The notes under the pieces: model-generated
The model's input: the letters and a program-made list of their open reading frames with translations, nothing else
Told to the model about the DNA's origin: nothing
Database searches by the model: none
Origin: Coniferiporia sulphurascens
Lineage: Eukaryota; Basidiomycota; Agaricomycetes; Hymenochaetales; Hymenochaetaceae
Direction: 5' to 3'
DNA: 64,000 bases
Assembly: GCA_002794785.1 (NCBI GenBank)
Contig: NBBA01000018.1
Coordinates: forward strand, 682,001 to 746,000
In this document: one piece after another, positions 21,326 through 34,200 of the stretch
Numbering within the stretch: position 1 is the stretch's first letter
How the letters are laid out: each line of letters opens with the position of its first letter
Position numbers and translations under genes: made by a program

Positions 21326-23039
21326 TATTTTTCTTCAGCTTTTTGATAATGGAAGTTTGATGAATTAGGTCAAGGCCAGCAACGTAAGGAAGACTAGAAG
21401 GCCTTCAAAAATCAAGTTTCGGAAACCCGAACCAAGGTATCTAGGTCCTTCCATTCCTTCGGAGTACATACGCTCCGCATTTGCGACTTATCCAGAGGAT
21501 CCTGTCGATGTCAATCAGGAGGCAGACATACAGACGTTTCCGCGCAGTATGTTTGATCTTAGACCCAGCCCTAAAGTATCGGTACATATTGCATCCAAGC
21601 ACTCCTGTCGCCGTCGGGCAGCTCTTCAGGCTAAGCTTCGGTTTCCAGAGTTGAATGCATGTACTGAATGTTGACGCTGCCTTGAAGGACAGTGATTATT
21701 CCAGGTTAGTAGTGAAACTAAATCGGCTGGATGCTTCAGAAGCTGATAAGCCTGTCTTCCAAGACTGTGGTGGGGATTAAGCAAGCGGTGGAATATGATC
21801 GCCAATCGGATATGCATACACAGTATGTTTTGAATTATTCGCCAAGCGGCTGCCTGAACAAATATTACCGCAGAAAAGCCGATAGCCCCGAACATATATG
21901 ATCCCGATCTCGCTTCTTTTCTGCGGATATTAATTCAGGTTTTCAGACTTGGTACCCACACCCGCGGATGACTTGTCGACTCCTGATCTCTGCGCACCCC
22001 CCCTCTTCATGTGCTCTTTAACGCAGAGATACAGTATGTTCATCAAAATCCACTTTAGCTCACTCGAGCGTAGCTGTGGAAACAACATCAGCATTCCTAC
22101 AGTGAACGTCATCCCGTCAATTCGCGGCGGGGCGACACCAGCCTGAGTACATCACGCGCGATGAAGCGAATGTAGGCAAATGAGATGCCTCTCCGCGTCG
22201 ACAGGCCTTACGATAGCCGGTGTGCCCGGTATTCGGTTACTTCATGTAGTCCTTCATGTAAGGCATGCGTGCCCCGCTCTTGCGCCGAAGTTAGCACCGC
22301 AGCCGCGCTGTGTTTACCATTTCGGCGGTGTGAGCCATCAATGTAAGGACCCCCTGAGATAAAGACGCTCAGGGACTAGGAATAACTGCGGGTCCGAATA
22401 GAGACGATGAACCGACCGGCACAAAGGAGATAAGACAATGAGTCCAAGCTCAAACCAAACGCATGGGTCATCACCAAGTGCGTGAGGGTAATTGGTGCGG
22501 TGGATACGCACCCCATTCACTAGTATGCGTGCCCGGAGAGATCGATCCTTTCCGCTACCAATTGTACTAGAGACTAAGGGGGCACAATTTTGAACGCTGC
22601 AGCGGTGCGGGAGGCGAAAACAACCGCACAATGTTAGCCTGATCGACTGTCGTGGGTGGAGCATATCAAAAGTCCAGCCGCTTCCGACCTGGAAGTATGA
22701 GTAACCCAAAGGCGCGTTGTAGCACTGACATCAAAAGAACTCGAAGAGGATACGAAAAGGTTCTTCGACTCGGAATTTGAAAATCGATTTTTATGACAAC
22801 GTGCGGCGCGCATGCTCCACGCCGTAGGTCAGATGCACTTCTGTCTGGAGGATCCCTGTGAGTAGCACCAAGTCAGAATCTTCTCCGCGTCCCACTACAA
22901 ATAGGTCAAGCACGAGGGTACCCGTGCTACATACACTACGCAGGAAATCCGGTGGCTGTGCGATTCGCTAACCGTCTTCCTCGTCCTCGTCTCCGAGCGA
23001 AAATCTTTTCATTTGGGACAAACGCACGTAAGTCAACCC

Positions 23040-23990
23040 CGAATTTATTGAGAAATGAGGAACACCGCGTACACTATTCCTCCCGTCAAAACAAGAGCTC
23101 CGCTTGTCTCCGCACCGATATTTTCATTCCTTGATCTGCAACTTCGTTTTTGCTGGAGAGGGTCCGTGTTGTATATTGTTAGCATGTAATAATTGGACGG
23201 CTCGGGACACTAGTGCATGAGTACGGCCTGTTAGTTTGTGTACCACGGAAGGGGTTTAGGCAAGGGAAAGCAGCCGGTGGGTCGACGCCTTTCCTACCTC
23301 CCACTCTTGGTCTATAGCTTGGGAATAATGGCTGGCACATTCGAGTATCGTGCTCGTTTCCAGGAACCCGACGCGCTAATGGTTCATCTGACGGCAGCTG
23401 TAGTATTCATATCCAGGCACAGAACGGGGGACAAGTAGGTAAGTTAATATTATCCCGTCTAATGTTCTCTGTCGCTGCTTCTCAGTTTGTAGATCGTCCT
23501 AGCGATGTGCTGCTTTTCGGGAGCTAATAATGTTAACTTCGGGCACGAGGTCGGAGGTGCCGTCGTTTTGATTAACGATTGGAAGTTGGACACAAAAACG
23601 CAGGAGCTAGAGGCGTCGGCTAACGTTCTAATTTAGGACACAGAATGGTGCTGCTCACCTTAGACCAATGCGTCAAACGTGAGCTCGCATATCTTCATGT
23701 GTGCCGTGGAAACTATTCGCTGCAAGGCCAGGAAGTGCTTGTGGAACCGGATCCTAGTATTTCATCCTCGTGGTATCTTACCGTGCACGTAAGACAATAT
23801 GGTAGCAAAAATGGACACAACGGTAGATTGATAAACCTGGCCACGGTCGCCATATACCGCACTGGTATTGGTGCACAGGCCACCGAAATGCAGGATGGCG
23901 GTGAGGAGGCGAATAAAGTCAAATGGAAGAAGTCAGAGTCTGTCAGACACAAACTGCTAGAATGGCGGGGAATTGACATCTAAGCCCATT
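23040..23990 (+). pseudogene. Decayed gene of the duplicated arm, unidentified
   Basis: Conserved fragments shared with the right arm (minus strand there): MRNTAYTIPPVKT..., GKGKQPVGR...MAGT...MVH, and SGANNVN-GGAVV. They lie in different frames with stops between, so this is probably a decayed multi-exon gene. A 112-codon ORF at 23645-23983 has no recognisable family and no counterpart in the other arm. Confidence 0.4.
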
Positions 23991-24684
23991 GCTGACGTTG
24001 CAGACTATCGCAAAATCCATGGATCGACTCGCATGTAAATCCATATCATTGACGAGGGCAACGAGAAGAATGATGCTGTTTACATGCCCAACTTAATGCA
24101 TGTAGCACCAGAAAACGTGAGTCTAACCGGTGAAAGCAAGTAAGAGACGTCACTGGCACGAACGCGAGCCCGTACAGAGAGCACTCACGGTACAAAACTT
24201 AAATCATTTGATCCGAATCAATGTATTCTTCTCCATAGCTCCAGGCGTTTTAATCCATGTAAAGCGACCCGATGGTCCGAAAGATAGTACTGTACAAGCA
24301 AAACGACCACTTACCGCGGGAAGTGAGCTGACGTCAACATCAGATGACATAACTTCAGGACGCGTTTAATGACTAAGCGCAGCATGCATTACGTGATAAC
24401 CTTTTTGGATGTGATTCGTTCCCACTCTGCACCGTAGCACTTCCCGGATCCAGTCTCTTTTGCTCGCAAATACTCCTCGAGAGACGAGGTCCACGAGGCC
24501 GCTTAAGGGACAAATGCTTGTGTTCTCCTCTCCTCTTGTAGACTTATGCTGTTTCGCACTCTTTTCTTGGAGAATTAGAGAGTCAGCAAGACGCTGTCAG
24601 CTTTAATAGGCTGTTCGGTGGTCGCAGGGCTGCATTGATCCGAGTCCTACCCACTAATCATCCCCTATTTTCCCTCTAAGCACC

Positions 24685-24765
24685 AACTGTTCTCCCTCGA
24701 CGCATAATTATATATAATATCATGTAAGGACAGCAAGTTCATATGTAAAGAATGACTCGAGATAT
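24685..24765 (-). repeat. 3'-flank block shared with 51818 and 56408
   Basis: On the minus strand, TTTACATATGAACTTGCTGTCCTTACATGAT is shared with minor changes with 51820-51850 and 56410-56440. Here and at 51.8 kb it lies downstream of an SSP gene. At 56.4 kb it marks the start of the second tandem unit. Confidence 0.6.
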
Positions 24766-25009
24766 ATCGCATGGTGTAAGGCATAGTAACGCATTCTGGA
24801 AAAGAGAAGGGCAATGATAAAGAGAGACGTCCCACACAAGCCGCGGGATTCAAGAAGATTGTCAGCAACGGTAAGAACTAATACTGCATATCAGCTAGCA
24901 AGGAGGTAAAGGGGACTAAAAACCCAATGCCAATCTGTTGAACACTGCGTACGTCGAAGTCAAGTCGGCATGCAAGTGAAGTCGTTCTTAGCATGGGATG
25001 AGGAGTAGA

Positions 25010-25746
25010 CTAGTAAACGATTGCTCTCCCCGCCAACCCCGTAAGCTGGTCAGTGTGGAGCGCTCGTTTTTGCTGAGAGGCAGAGAGATCGTTGGTGGCG
25101 CTCATGAGATCCGCGAATTCTTTGTTGACGGATGCGATCAATGGCGAGTATTGCGGGACCTCTGCGAGATCCAGAACAGATGACGTAGCAGCCATCGTCT
25201 CCTACAAGGCCAGATGGGTAAGTGCTTGGAGACGCGGATAATTCAAGTGCAGCACTCGCCAACAACAGGGTTGTTGTAAGAGCTATCAGCCCAGCCATGA
25301 GACCTCCTCCACCATCGTCAGCAGTGATGGGAGCCGACTTTCCATTGAGCTGTACGATCTGAACAGTCGCTTGCTGGGTACTCTGTGAAATAACGCCGAT
25401 TTGTTGGAAAAGGAACGTGGTAGAGCCGTTGTGCACATCTTTACCAGTACCTAAAGAAATAGTGCATCAACATCAGGACAAAGTGCACGACCTGAGGCAC
25501 AACAGAGGGGGAAGGGTACAAATATAATCCACGAGAGGAAGACAGGAGCTTACGTATGGCATCGATGCATGGCTGTACTTGAGATGCGAGACCATGGATG
25601 ATTGCCGAAGCGGTCGATGCTGAACTGGCTTGTGTGTTTGCAACGGCAGGGTCGCGAGACACGGTACGCCCCGTGATGGCGCGCGCATTACAGAGTGTAA
25701 AGCTGACGAGACAGATCAAAAACACGACGAGGTTGAGCGCGCGCAT
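25010..25746 (-). CDS. Small secreted protein SSP2 (191 aa, 3 exons)
   Basis: Exons 25554-25746, 25260-25450 and 25010-25201. The second intron (25202-25259) begins GCGAGT, so it is GC-AG. Seen: signal peptide MRALNLVVFLICLVSFTLCNA, then SAIIHGLASQVQPCIDAI, HNGSTTFLFQQIGVISQSTQQATVQIVQL, a DDGGGG patch and a hydrophobic stretch before the intron. The C-terminal exon (LDLAEVPQYSPLIASVNKEFADL...) is quite different from the C-termini of SSP1 and SSP3, although the intron positions and phases are the same. Secreted by prediction; no known family. Confidence 0.78.
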
Positions 25747-25840
25747 GATGCTGTATATTGGATAAGAAAGGATGATTTTCGGTGTACGACGAAGGAATGT
25801 AGAGGAAGCTTGTTGATGAGATAGACGATAAGAAGTGAGC

Positions 25841-25847
25841 TTTTATA
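25841..25847 (-). promoter_or_regulatory. TATA box of SSP2
   Basis: TATAAAA followed by GCTCAC on the minus strand, about 95 bp from the ATG at 25746. Confidence 0.55.
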
Positions 25848-25979
25848 CATTTCCAAGAAACCGTTTCAACGAAGAGCATGATTAGATAAGTCTCAACCTG
25901 TGTTTTGAGATCCTCAACCTCAGAAGGTTGCGGTATGCGACTGTCACTCAGTACGAGGCTACAAATGACAAAGTACACA

Positions 25980-27571
25980 GTGGATCAGCCCTAAACTTCT
26001 TGCTCTTGATTGGGCAGGTGTTTCAAAGCGCCCTGAGGGACTCGATCTGGGTGTGCAGTGGTTAGACTGATGGCAAGGAGCCTTCTTAATTTCCATCGGT
26101 GAGATTTTGATCGATCCTCGATGGTGAGCCATTGCGTGAAATTTGTGGATGACACATTCTTCAGGTTTTGAAGAGATGCATCCAAGTCCTGGAGCTCGAA
26201 TTAGAGCACCAACCTCTTCCCTTTTCTCGATGGCTCAAGTTTCTGTGCATTTTCAGCTTGCTGCGGAGTATCGCTGGTTCCGGTCACGAGAACAGACAGA
26301 GACATTTCCGCATGGGCGTGACTGGCCTTGGGCTGAGCTGGCAAGCAATAGTATAGCTGAAGAGCTCCCGCCACATTTGAGCACCTCGATGGACAGGCTT
26401 AAAATCATGGGCTTTAAGATGCTGAAAGCATATGGATGGCTGAAACTAGGCTGAGAGGCACTTAGAGACAACCTGGAGTACTTGGCGATAGACCGAAGGC
26501 GACAGGACGTCCTGGCGTACAGATACTCCCGCAAGCCTGTCATCATCAATGTTGTATACTGATCTTACTGATCAACTATTGATAATGACAATTGACGCGG
26601 GGTTTGCTGGCAATTTCTCCCTGCGGGAGTCAAGTGATTCGACGTGTGGATATCACGTCCGTCCGAGGTTGACTCATGTCGCAAGTTGTAGAGATCCAAC
26701 GGACGCGATGCCTCCGCCGAAGGATAGACCTACTTCTGTGTTTCCCCCCGTTCACGGAGTCCGGGGAAAGGGATGGTGCAGATGTTACTAATATTGCAGG
26801 AGATCATCGCGATCATGGGGGACGTGGCAAGGTACAACTGCCAGTGGTCAGACCGGAAGATTGACGGTGATATTCCTTTTCAGACGAACGAAGATTTTCC
26901 GCACGGGGATTCACTTTTAGTCTCAAACAACACGATGGACCCGAACAAACATGCTCGTTCTTCGCTGGCGGTGCATAGAAGCATAAACACCGAAGGAAGA
27001 AACCCTAGGGAAGTACCAATGAACAAAAGCTGAGCCTAAGAGTTAAGATAAAACCCAGCTTTACACAGGAGCTAAGCGCAGTCGCCCGGGGACAATGCAT
27101 CTTCGGCATAAATTGCCACTTACTACCGCAACATTTTCCAGTACAGGAGGTCTGGTGAAAGAGTAGATCGTGGGGAGCAAAAATTCCGGAAAAGTCTACA
27201 GATCATGTGACATTTAATTACGTACGTAATTTCTTATTCCGGTAGCGCTGTCGTCATATTAAGTAGTACGATTCCAACGGTTTCACACTACCATTCAGGC
27301 TGGCACTATCTACTTCGGTTTTCCTGCAATAACGCGTTTCACATAGGGAAAAACGGCTTCTAGGCTACGCAGAAACTCTCCTTGCTTCAGGCTTGCTTAC
27401 GACACGCCACACGTGCTGTTTCTCTGTTCACGACGAGGACCGATTCTAGAGGGGATCGCCACATGAAGGAGCTCGGTGAGAATTTTTCATCTCGATGTCT
27501 AAGTTATCTATTGGCTAAACTTGATGGATAAGTAGTAATATAATAAAGCGTGAAGTTTATTAACCTCAACC
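25980..27571. other. Intergenic; no gene recognised
   Basis: A 103-codon ORF at 26143-26454 has no family signature and overlaps an equally long ORF on the other strand. The last 300 bp is the likely promoter region of the lipase gene. Confidence 0.35.
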
Positions 27572-29056
27572 ATGGCGCGCGTGCCTCTCATTGGTCGTCT
27601 ATATTACCGCGAGTATGTCGCAGTAATCTTCGGCTTCCTGTTTATGGGCTTCGAGAGCCTGCTGCGCTTCGCAATTTATTTCCTCCCCGCCTCAGTCATT
27701 CGCTGGTTTCATGATCAGACACGTCGTATGTTCATCGCAGTCGTTGGTGGTGGCTCCTACAGAGACCCTGACGTCCCGCCCGAGGAGGTGCGCCGCGCAC
27801 AGCGAATCAGAGTCGCCGTCGACTTCGGTGAGCTGTGTGCATTGTATGGGTACAAATGGGAGGAGCACGTCGTACAAACTAAGGATGGATACATGCTCGG
27901 ATTGCACCGCATCCCGAATGCAAAGGGGGAGACTGCCAAGCGGAAAAAGCCCATCGTGTACATCCACCACGGTTTGCTCATGTGCTCGGACGTCTTCCTG
28001 TGTACGACGACGGCGGAGCGCGCCCTTCCGCTAGTGCTTGCGGAGGCGGGATACGACGTGTGGTTGGGGAACAACCGCGGAAACAAGTATTCGCGAAAAC
28101 ACGCCACGCACAGCCCGCACGAGACGGCGTTCTGGAACTTCGGCATCGACGAGTACGCGTGGTACGACATCCCGGACAGTATCGAGTACATACTAGGCGT
28201 GACGGGCGAAGCGAGTTTGAGCTACGTTGGTTTCAGCCAGGGTACCGCGCAGGCGTTCGCGGCGCTCAGTATCAACCCGGCGTTGAACGCGAAAGTGGAC
28301 GTGTTTGTTGCGCTGGCGCCCGCAATGAGTCCACCGGGTCTGTCGGCGCCCCTCGTCGACGGCCTCATGAAAGCTTCGTGGGTGTCTTTTTGAACACAGA
28401 GATCATCGACTCGCCACTGACCCCAGACACACAGACCCGCGCTCATGTACCTCTTCTTCGGGCGGCGCTCTATCCTCCCATCGACGACGATGTGGCAATC
28501 CATCCTGTACCCGCCCATCTTCTCCTCCATCATCGACGGCTCGCTCTCTTTCCTCTTCGCATGGTCGGGCTCGCAAATTTCCGCGACGCAGAAACTCGCG
28601 GCGTATGCGCATCTATACTCGTCTGCGTCAGTGAAGGCAGTCGTGCACTGGTTCCAAATCATGCGCAACGCGGAGTTCACGATGTACGACGATGATGTGC
28701 GCAGCGTGAGTCCGCGGGCTCAGGGCCAGGGTCAAAGTCGTTTCCACTATCGTCCCGCGCGTTTCCCGACGCGCAACATCGCTGCGCCCGTCGTGCTGCT
28801 GTACGGCACGTGCGACTCGCTCGTCGACATCGACGTGATGCTCGGCCAGCTCCCTGCTCACACCGTCGCGACGCCACTCGAAGGCTATGAGCACGTTGAT
28901 ATCCTGTGGGGCGCATATGTCGACAAGGACGTTATCCCCGAGGTACTCAAGGCTCTGAAGCCACACGCGCGTAGGCCAAGCGTCAGCTCGAAATCTGACA
29001 AACTGCGCGTTTACGCCAACGGCATCGGCGGGATGAACGGCGATACCCATTCGTGA
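27572..29056 (+). CDS. Steryl-ester-hydrolase-like alpha/beta-hydrolase lipase (475 aa)
   Basis: Probable lipid-droplet or ER-membrane enzyme of the Yeh1/Tgl1 type (acid-lipase family), which splits sterol esters to free sterol and fatty acid. Two exons, 27572-28377 and 28435-29056; the 57-nt intron starts GTGGGT and splits a Ser codon. Seen: an N-terminal hydrophobic anchor (about residues 15-42), the lipase-associated segment YGYKWEEHVVQTKDGYML, oxyanion region IHHGLLMCSDVF, GYDVWLGNNRGN, FWNFGIDEYAWYD, nucleophile motif GFSQG, catalytic Asp in YGTCDSLVD and catalytic His in YEHVDILWG. All three catalytic residues are present. Length fits the family. Which lipid is cut is inferred. Confidence 0.88.
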
Positions 29057-29702
29057 CTTATTACTTGTTAATAATCCTGCACACAATTACTAGCGTTCTT
29101 TGTAGATCTATACCCTAATGCTTGTACCATATACTCGACGTCAGTCCGACTTCTAATTACAAGGACGAAAGCAGCTTTGTTATGCGCTTTCGTAATAACT
29201 GTCATAACATTGATGTATGTATGCACGGGACATGTGATATCGGACACCAGACATGGAACATGGGGTGGGGGGGTAACAGCGAGCAGACGGAAGTGGAATA
29301 CAGCCATAACGCGGGCAATAAGATAGAAGAAAAAAAGGACAGAAAGAGAAAGGACGAAAAGAAGAGCCAGACAGAAAGAAAAGAAAAGACAGGATGAGTT
29401 TGAGTTGATGAAAGGAAGAAACCGAATAATAGAGATAATGCGATGTTAATAGCCCGAAAAGCTGATGGAAAACGTGTGGTAAGTTCATCGTAAAAGGTCG
29501 TCAACCAGGTGATAGCTTTCGCTCCCTATAGATGATGGGTCATGTCAGAAACAGTCCGTACGCAAACGTCCGTGTGTGAATGCAGAGTTTTTTTTTCGAG
29601 AATTACTCCTTGACGCAGGAGAAGCGAGAAAAGAGGGTGGGAGGAGAGAAAGGAGGAGGATTGGGGGGAGGGGGGTAATCACTAGCGAACAGCTCTACTC
29701 AC

Positions 29703-31269
29703 CCGTCACCATTCCCAAGCAGATGTTCAAGGCTCCTACGTAACTCCTCAATGCGGTTATCGAATTTCTTGTCGTCCGCATCGCCATAATCCTGTACGAA
29801 AGCTTCGCACTCCCGAATGAACTTCTGCAAGTCCTTCGTCCGCGCGATAGAGAGCTCAGGCTCGTTCGACCCACGTGCACGGGCGAGGTAGGACGCGACG
29901 ACCGTGCCTGCGCCCCGAGTACGGCAGTCATCACTTGCGTCTGTAAATTGTTTCGTTTATCATGCCGGATTGAGTAAAAATGCCTCAAGGATTGCAGATC
30001 TGACGACGCACGTGTTTTCCTGACGTAACCGCGGAAAGCGCGGTGATCAGCGCGCTTATAAAGACTTGCAAGCCGATTGCGGCGTTTAGCGCATAGCCAG
30101 TTATTTTTGCTGTCGAAGATTACGTAACAGGTTCAGAAAAGGAAACGTCACGTATGGGGGAGGAAAAAAGAGGAGAGGGAGATTTGAAATTTAAAAGAAA
30201 GCACACCTTTCCTAGTGTACTTGATTTCCTCCTGTCTTGCGTGTCTAATGGTCGGCGCAAGCCGCCGCCTGATGTTTCGAGGGCCATCTTCGGCGGGATC
30301 TCTCACTTCGTAGGGCAGCTGTGGGGCCGAAGTCCACCACGAGGGCAGGAACCTGCGGAAAAAAGAGGCGCTGGCGTCGGCAGCGCGCTCGCCCAAAGCC
30401 TCAGGCCGGATGGCCTCCTCAAGGTTCTCCAGCCGGGGCACGATGTAATTCAGATCATCTAACCATTCATACTGTTCTGACGCGACCCGGGGCCGCGGTT
30501 GCGCGGCACGCCGCCGTTATCGCTGTTCTGCCGACGCGTTCTCCGCTGAGTCGTGGGCAGTGACAGCTCTAGCGGGCGTCCTGACGCGCTTACAGGCGTG
30601 CCGTTGTCTAGGTTGGCCTTCTCGGCGAGACGGATTGCGAGCGTGTGCTACGTGCGGATTGTTGACCCTGCGCAGTCAGCGCGTCGGAGGTTGGTCGTGG
30701 GCCTGTTGATGCACGATGGGGCTGCGGGCGCCGGAATGACTGCTGGTGCGCCGACGGGGGTGCTGAGGGTACTGAACTTGTAACTGCGGGGCGTACTGGA
30801 CTTGTGGTTGTGGAGCGTATTGCACTTGAAGCGGTTGCGGGGCGTATTGCACTTGTGGCTGCTGTGGATGTGGAAGCTGTTGCGCCTGTTGGGGAAATTG
30901 GGTTCCTTGAGGAGTCAAGGGCGAGGGCGAGCTCTGCTGGAGGTGCGGAGGTGGACCGGACGGGGGCGCGTAAATGATTGAGCTGGATGGGATATGTACC
31001 ATGGGGGATGCGTCGGACCGCTGTGGCCCTTCGTGCGAGCCCTGGGACGAGGTGGGGGGCGCGGTGCCGGGGCCGGCGTTCGTCGGTGACGATGTCTGTG
31101 ATTGGGGTCGGAGCTGAAGCTGAGAAAGTGAAGGTGGAAGTGGAATCGAGGCCGGTGCCGGAGGTGTGTGCGCGGGTGCAGGTGCAGGTGCAGGCGCGGG
31201 CGGCTGAGCGAGTTGTGGAGGTTGGGCGTGGGGCACACCAGCCGGGTCGGAGCTCTGCGAGTCGGACAT
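29703..31269 (-). CDS. Fungal SLATT-domain two-TM protein, frame-broken
   Basis: SLATT proteins have two membrane helices followed by a long helix. In bacteria they accompany nucleotide-second-messenger systems as putative pore-forming effectors; the fungal role is unknown. Exons by splice sites: a Pro/Gln-rich first exon (from 31269, with four repeats of QVQYAPQ), a second ending at 30207 (LDDLNYIVPRLENLEEAI...HARQEEIKYTRK), a third 30012-30109 (TM1: GYALNAAIGLQVFISALITAL), and a fourth 29703-29940 (TM2 start VMTAVLG, then GTVVASYLARARGSNEPE and the C-terminal helix). In the fourth exon a run of four G (29913-29916, C on plus) breaks the frame by one base between VLG and AGTVV. This is real damage or a sequencing error. 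The junction between exons 1 and 2 and the 3' end are unresolved. Confidence 0.65.
30768..30880 (-). repeat. Short tandem repeat coding QVQYAPQ
   Basis: Four imperfect copies of a 24-36-bp unit encoding QVQYAPQP inside the disordered first exon of the SLATT gene. Confidence 0.6.
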
Positions 31270-34200
31270 GATGGCAGCAGGTCAGCCAAAACGTCGGGCA
31301 CAAAGGGCCGGGGTGAGCAGGGGACGTCGTCGGGAGGAGGGGAGGGGTGCATCTGCGATGGGTGTGCAGTAATATATAGCTGAGTGCGAGTGCACCTCGC
31401 GGAGTGGGGAACCAGGATAGGTTATGTGAAGAGTTCATTGCTTCCGTCAGCAGCGCTTAGCGCCCGAGGGAGATCTTCCCCCGAGCGAAATTCCCGGTCG
31501 TGGGCGCCGCGTCGGCATGTGTCCGGCACGGCGCTGTCACACTCTCATCTCCCCTCTTTTTACCTCGTCCGTCCCTTGCAATTGCTATAGGCCTAAGATC
31601 TTCGACAGAATCATTAGCACTTCCAGTCGAGTTCTAGTGCTAGTCTCAAAAATTCAAAAATTTTTCCGAGTCCCGATAGCACAGTGGTCACAACTTAAAA
31701 CGCCTGAGGCCCGCGATTAACAAATATGCGGTCACACATCACTGCTGACGCAAGCATCACGGAAGCAAAATCTTGAGGACTATTCCTCTTCGGGCCACGC
31801 AACTCTAACGACACTAACTTCTTGCTTGGAAGCCTCTACTTCATCTGTACCTATCTGGCCAACAGTCGTGATTCCTCCCTCTCCAGTCTTTGGTTTTTTT
31901 TCTCATGCGCACACGGTCGGATCTCTTCCCAGATTCACTCCCTCCTCGGCGTTCAGCGACCCGTGGGTCTGACAATCAGCCACACAAATAGCCATCCTAC
32001 GTGCTACACCGAATCATCCCCGGTGCAAGGCCTGGGCCCCCCGAAGCGCCCAAGGCTCATCATCTCCTATTCGTCTTCTTTGTTCTCTTGTCCATCACGG
32101 CTGACTTGCTGTCGTCGCGCATCCTTCTCGATCCGCTCTGCCATCACCGCAGAAGCGGAGAGAACCGTTGGGTCCGATCCCTTCTACCAAGTCCGGCGAG
32201 TTGAAACTGGGGGTCGGCGATAGGAAGAATATAGCTAGCGTCCAATTGTGCCCCACATCCCTGCCCAACCAATTCATAGCACCCGATAGGTAACTTTATC
32301 CTCTCCGTGTCGAGGTCGGTGGACAAATTTATGTCGGACAGGAATGCGACGCGACGCATCACTGGCCCTTCGAACTAGTTCTGTCTGTCTTGGACACGGA
32401 TCACTACAGTCCGAGTCTATTGCCGGCACCCCCATTGCTTTTTTTCGCGGACCTCTCACGACCGAAGAACAACACCTGTCAGTATAGCGCCCCTTGAATA
32501 CTGTCCAAAAAGACGCTGGATGCAAAAAGAGAAGGGATCGAGCGGCTCCCCGGAGGCGAGGCGACCGACGCTTCTCTCCGCTAGAAGTTCAGCAAAACTC
32601 GACACATACAATAATGCCAGCGATCACAATAGTAATGCACATGTCGGTCCACGAGCCCACCCTCGGGAAATTGAGAAAAACAAAACAGAAGCGGTCCCCC
32701 ACGGCAATACGCTCGGCAATTCCCGAAGTCGGGGCACCCTCATACCTATCTTGAGGCGGCTGTATGTGTATACCCGTCTGCGCCGTAAATGGTAAGCGAG
32801 GAAACAGTACTGGTACTGGTGGCGCCGTCGCACAGCAATAGAGATATAAATGTACCTCGGAGATCTGATTGCGAAACCCGGTTCTCGCGTCGGTACAGTA
32901 TATGTGTATAGTGTGCGGCTGCGGCTGCGGCTGTGGCGACGGGTTTTAGAAGCGGCCGATCGCTGGGCGGGTGCCTGGCAACGGTGCTATGATGGTGAAG
33001 ATCGGTACCCTCACAGGTATGCCCAGATATGTGGCCTCGGTGTTTCATTCCTTTTATCCCTTTCTTGGGAAGGTGGATGAACGCACACGGGCTGACCGGA
33101 CGCAGTAATTTGGGGTTGGTACTAATTTTTTCCCCTCAACCCCCTTCTCCTCACTGGTGGAATGGTAGCTCTGACCTCTGCGCGTCATTAAATTGTTCTG
33201 GTTTCTAGTTTCTGATTCGTATCGCAGACGAAGATCTCGTTTAGGGTAATGGCGATATCAATCCCCTCGGCCTAGGAAGAGACCATGCGGACCACAAAGA
33301 CGCCCATTTACAGTAAGTAGTGACTCTCGAGTCTCGCCCGCTTCAAGTTCAAGTTTCGCTTAACTGGTTTCGCCGCTCAGTCTACGAGCGAAAACGCTCC
33401 TGCTCCTGCTTCAGGACGTTGCGAATACCAGCGCAGGGACGGGCCTAGAAGATCTTCCTGGTATTTCAAATTTAACGTTAATTCAAATTATGACGTTTCG
33501 ATAAAGCGAACAATGCGCGATTTGGATCGTCGTCTAGAAAATCCCGCCTATTTCATTATACGGAGTAGCGCTTGGGCTTTGTCCTTGTCCGGATCGCGAG
33601 GTCAGCATGTGATGATCAACGGAAGGGCTCTGGAGGTGACTCGCCCTTACTAGGCCGCCGTGCTCAAGGCGGAACGATGAGAAAGATCAAACGTCGGGCG
33701 TCGAGCGTCGGCCCACCGAGCATCGAACGTTGGGCGTCGACGTGCTATTCAATCGAGATCTAGACTAGATCAAAGTAAGGTAAATCCCTTTCCTTTCTTT
33801 CACCGTATTGCAGATCAAGAGAAAATACGCCCTGCTTGGGCCAGTGATAATACCGTTTTAGCCCTGACGATGATGATGGTGGTGATGATGATAATGATGA
33901 TGCCTGAATTAGCCCCTGGCGCCAGGTCCCGCAGCAGCGGTACATTAGCTTTGGAGGAGGGAGGGGGCGGTCAACTTTGAAACGACGGCAGCAGCGTCTA
34001 GCACAAGTACAAGAGTTAATTGATGGAGACTTTTCGGGATTATCCCGCGTTTATATTATTTGAATTCTATATACACAGACGTTTCTTTGCGGCTGGACTT
34101 TGCGGGCTTGATGCGGTATGGGCGCGCAGGGCGATGCTATGTTATGTTATGTTGTGTTGTGTTGTATTTTATATTTTCTCCAGACGCGCGCGCGTGTGGC

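Larger units (their letters stand above)
19893..23620. repeat. Left arm of a large inverted duplication (partner 48540-52310)
   Basis: Blocks match the right arm in inverted order and at nearly constant coordinate sum: metacaspase 3' end; SSP gene; SSP upstream region (21330-22150 with 49960-50740); a GCGCCGAAGTTAGC block (22250-22300 with 49770-49820); MRN-type mini-ORF (23055 with about 49143); the GKGKxPVGR block (23255-23420 with 48730-48930); and the GGAGGTGCCGTCG block (23540-23570 with 48570-48600). Coding parts are well conserved and the spacers are much more diverged. Confidence 0.75.

Noticed and set aside
26143..26549. Overlapping ORFs of about 100 codons on both strands
   Set aside because: Neither has a domain, splice structure or paralogue in the window.
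27982..28695. 237-codon plus-strand ORF overlapping the lipase
   Set aside because: Out-of-frame shadow; the lipase frame has all catalytic motifs.
30608..31438. 276-codon ORF overlapping the SLATT first exon
   Set aside because: Shadow frame of a GC-rich repetitive exon; composition is Arg/Thr/Ser/Pro without any domain.
31667..31735. tRNA-like A-box (TAGCACAGTGG)
   Set aside because: No B-box and no cloverleaf pairing could be drawn; at most a tRNA-derived relic.
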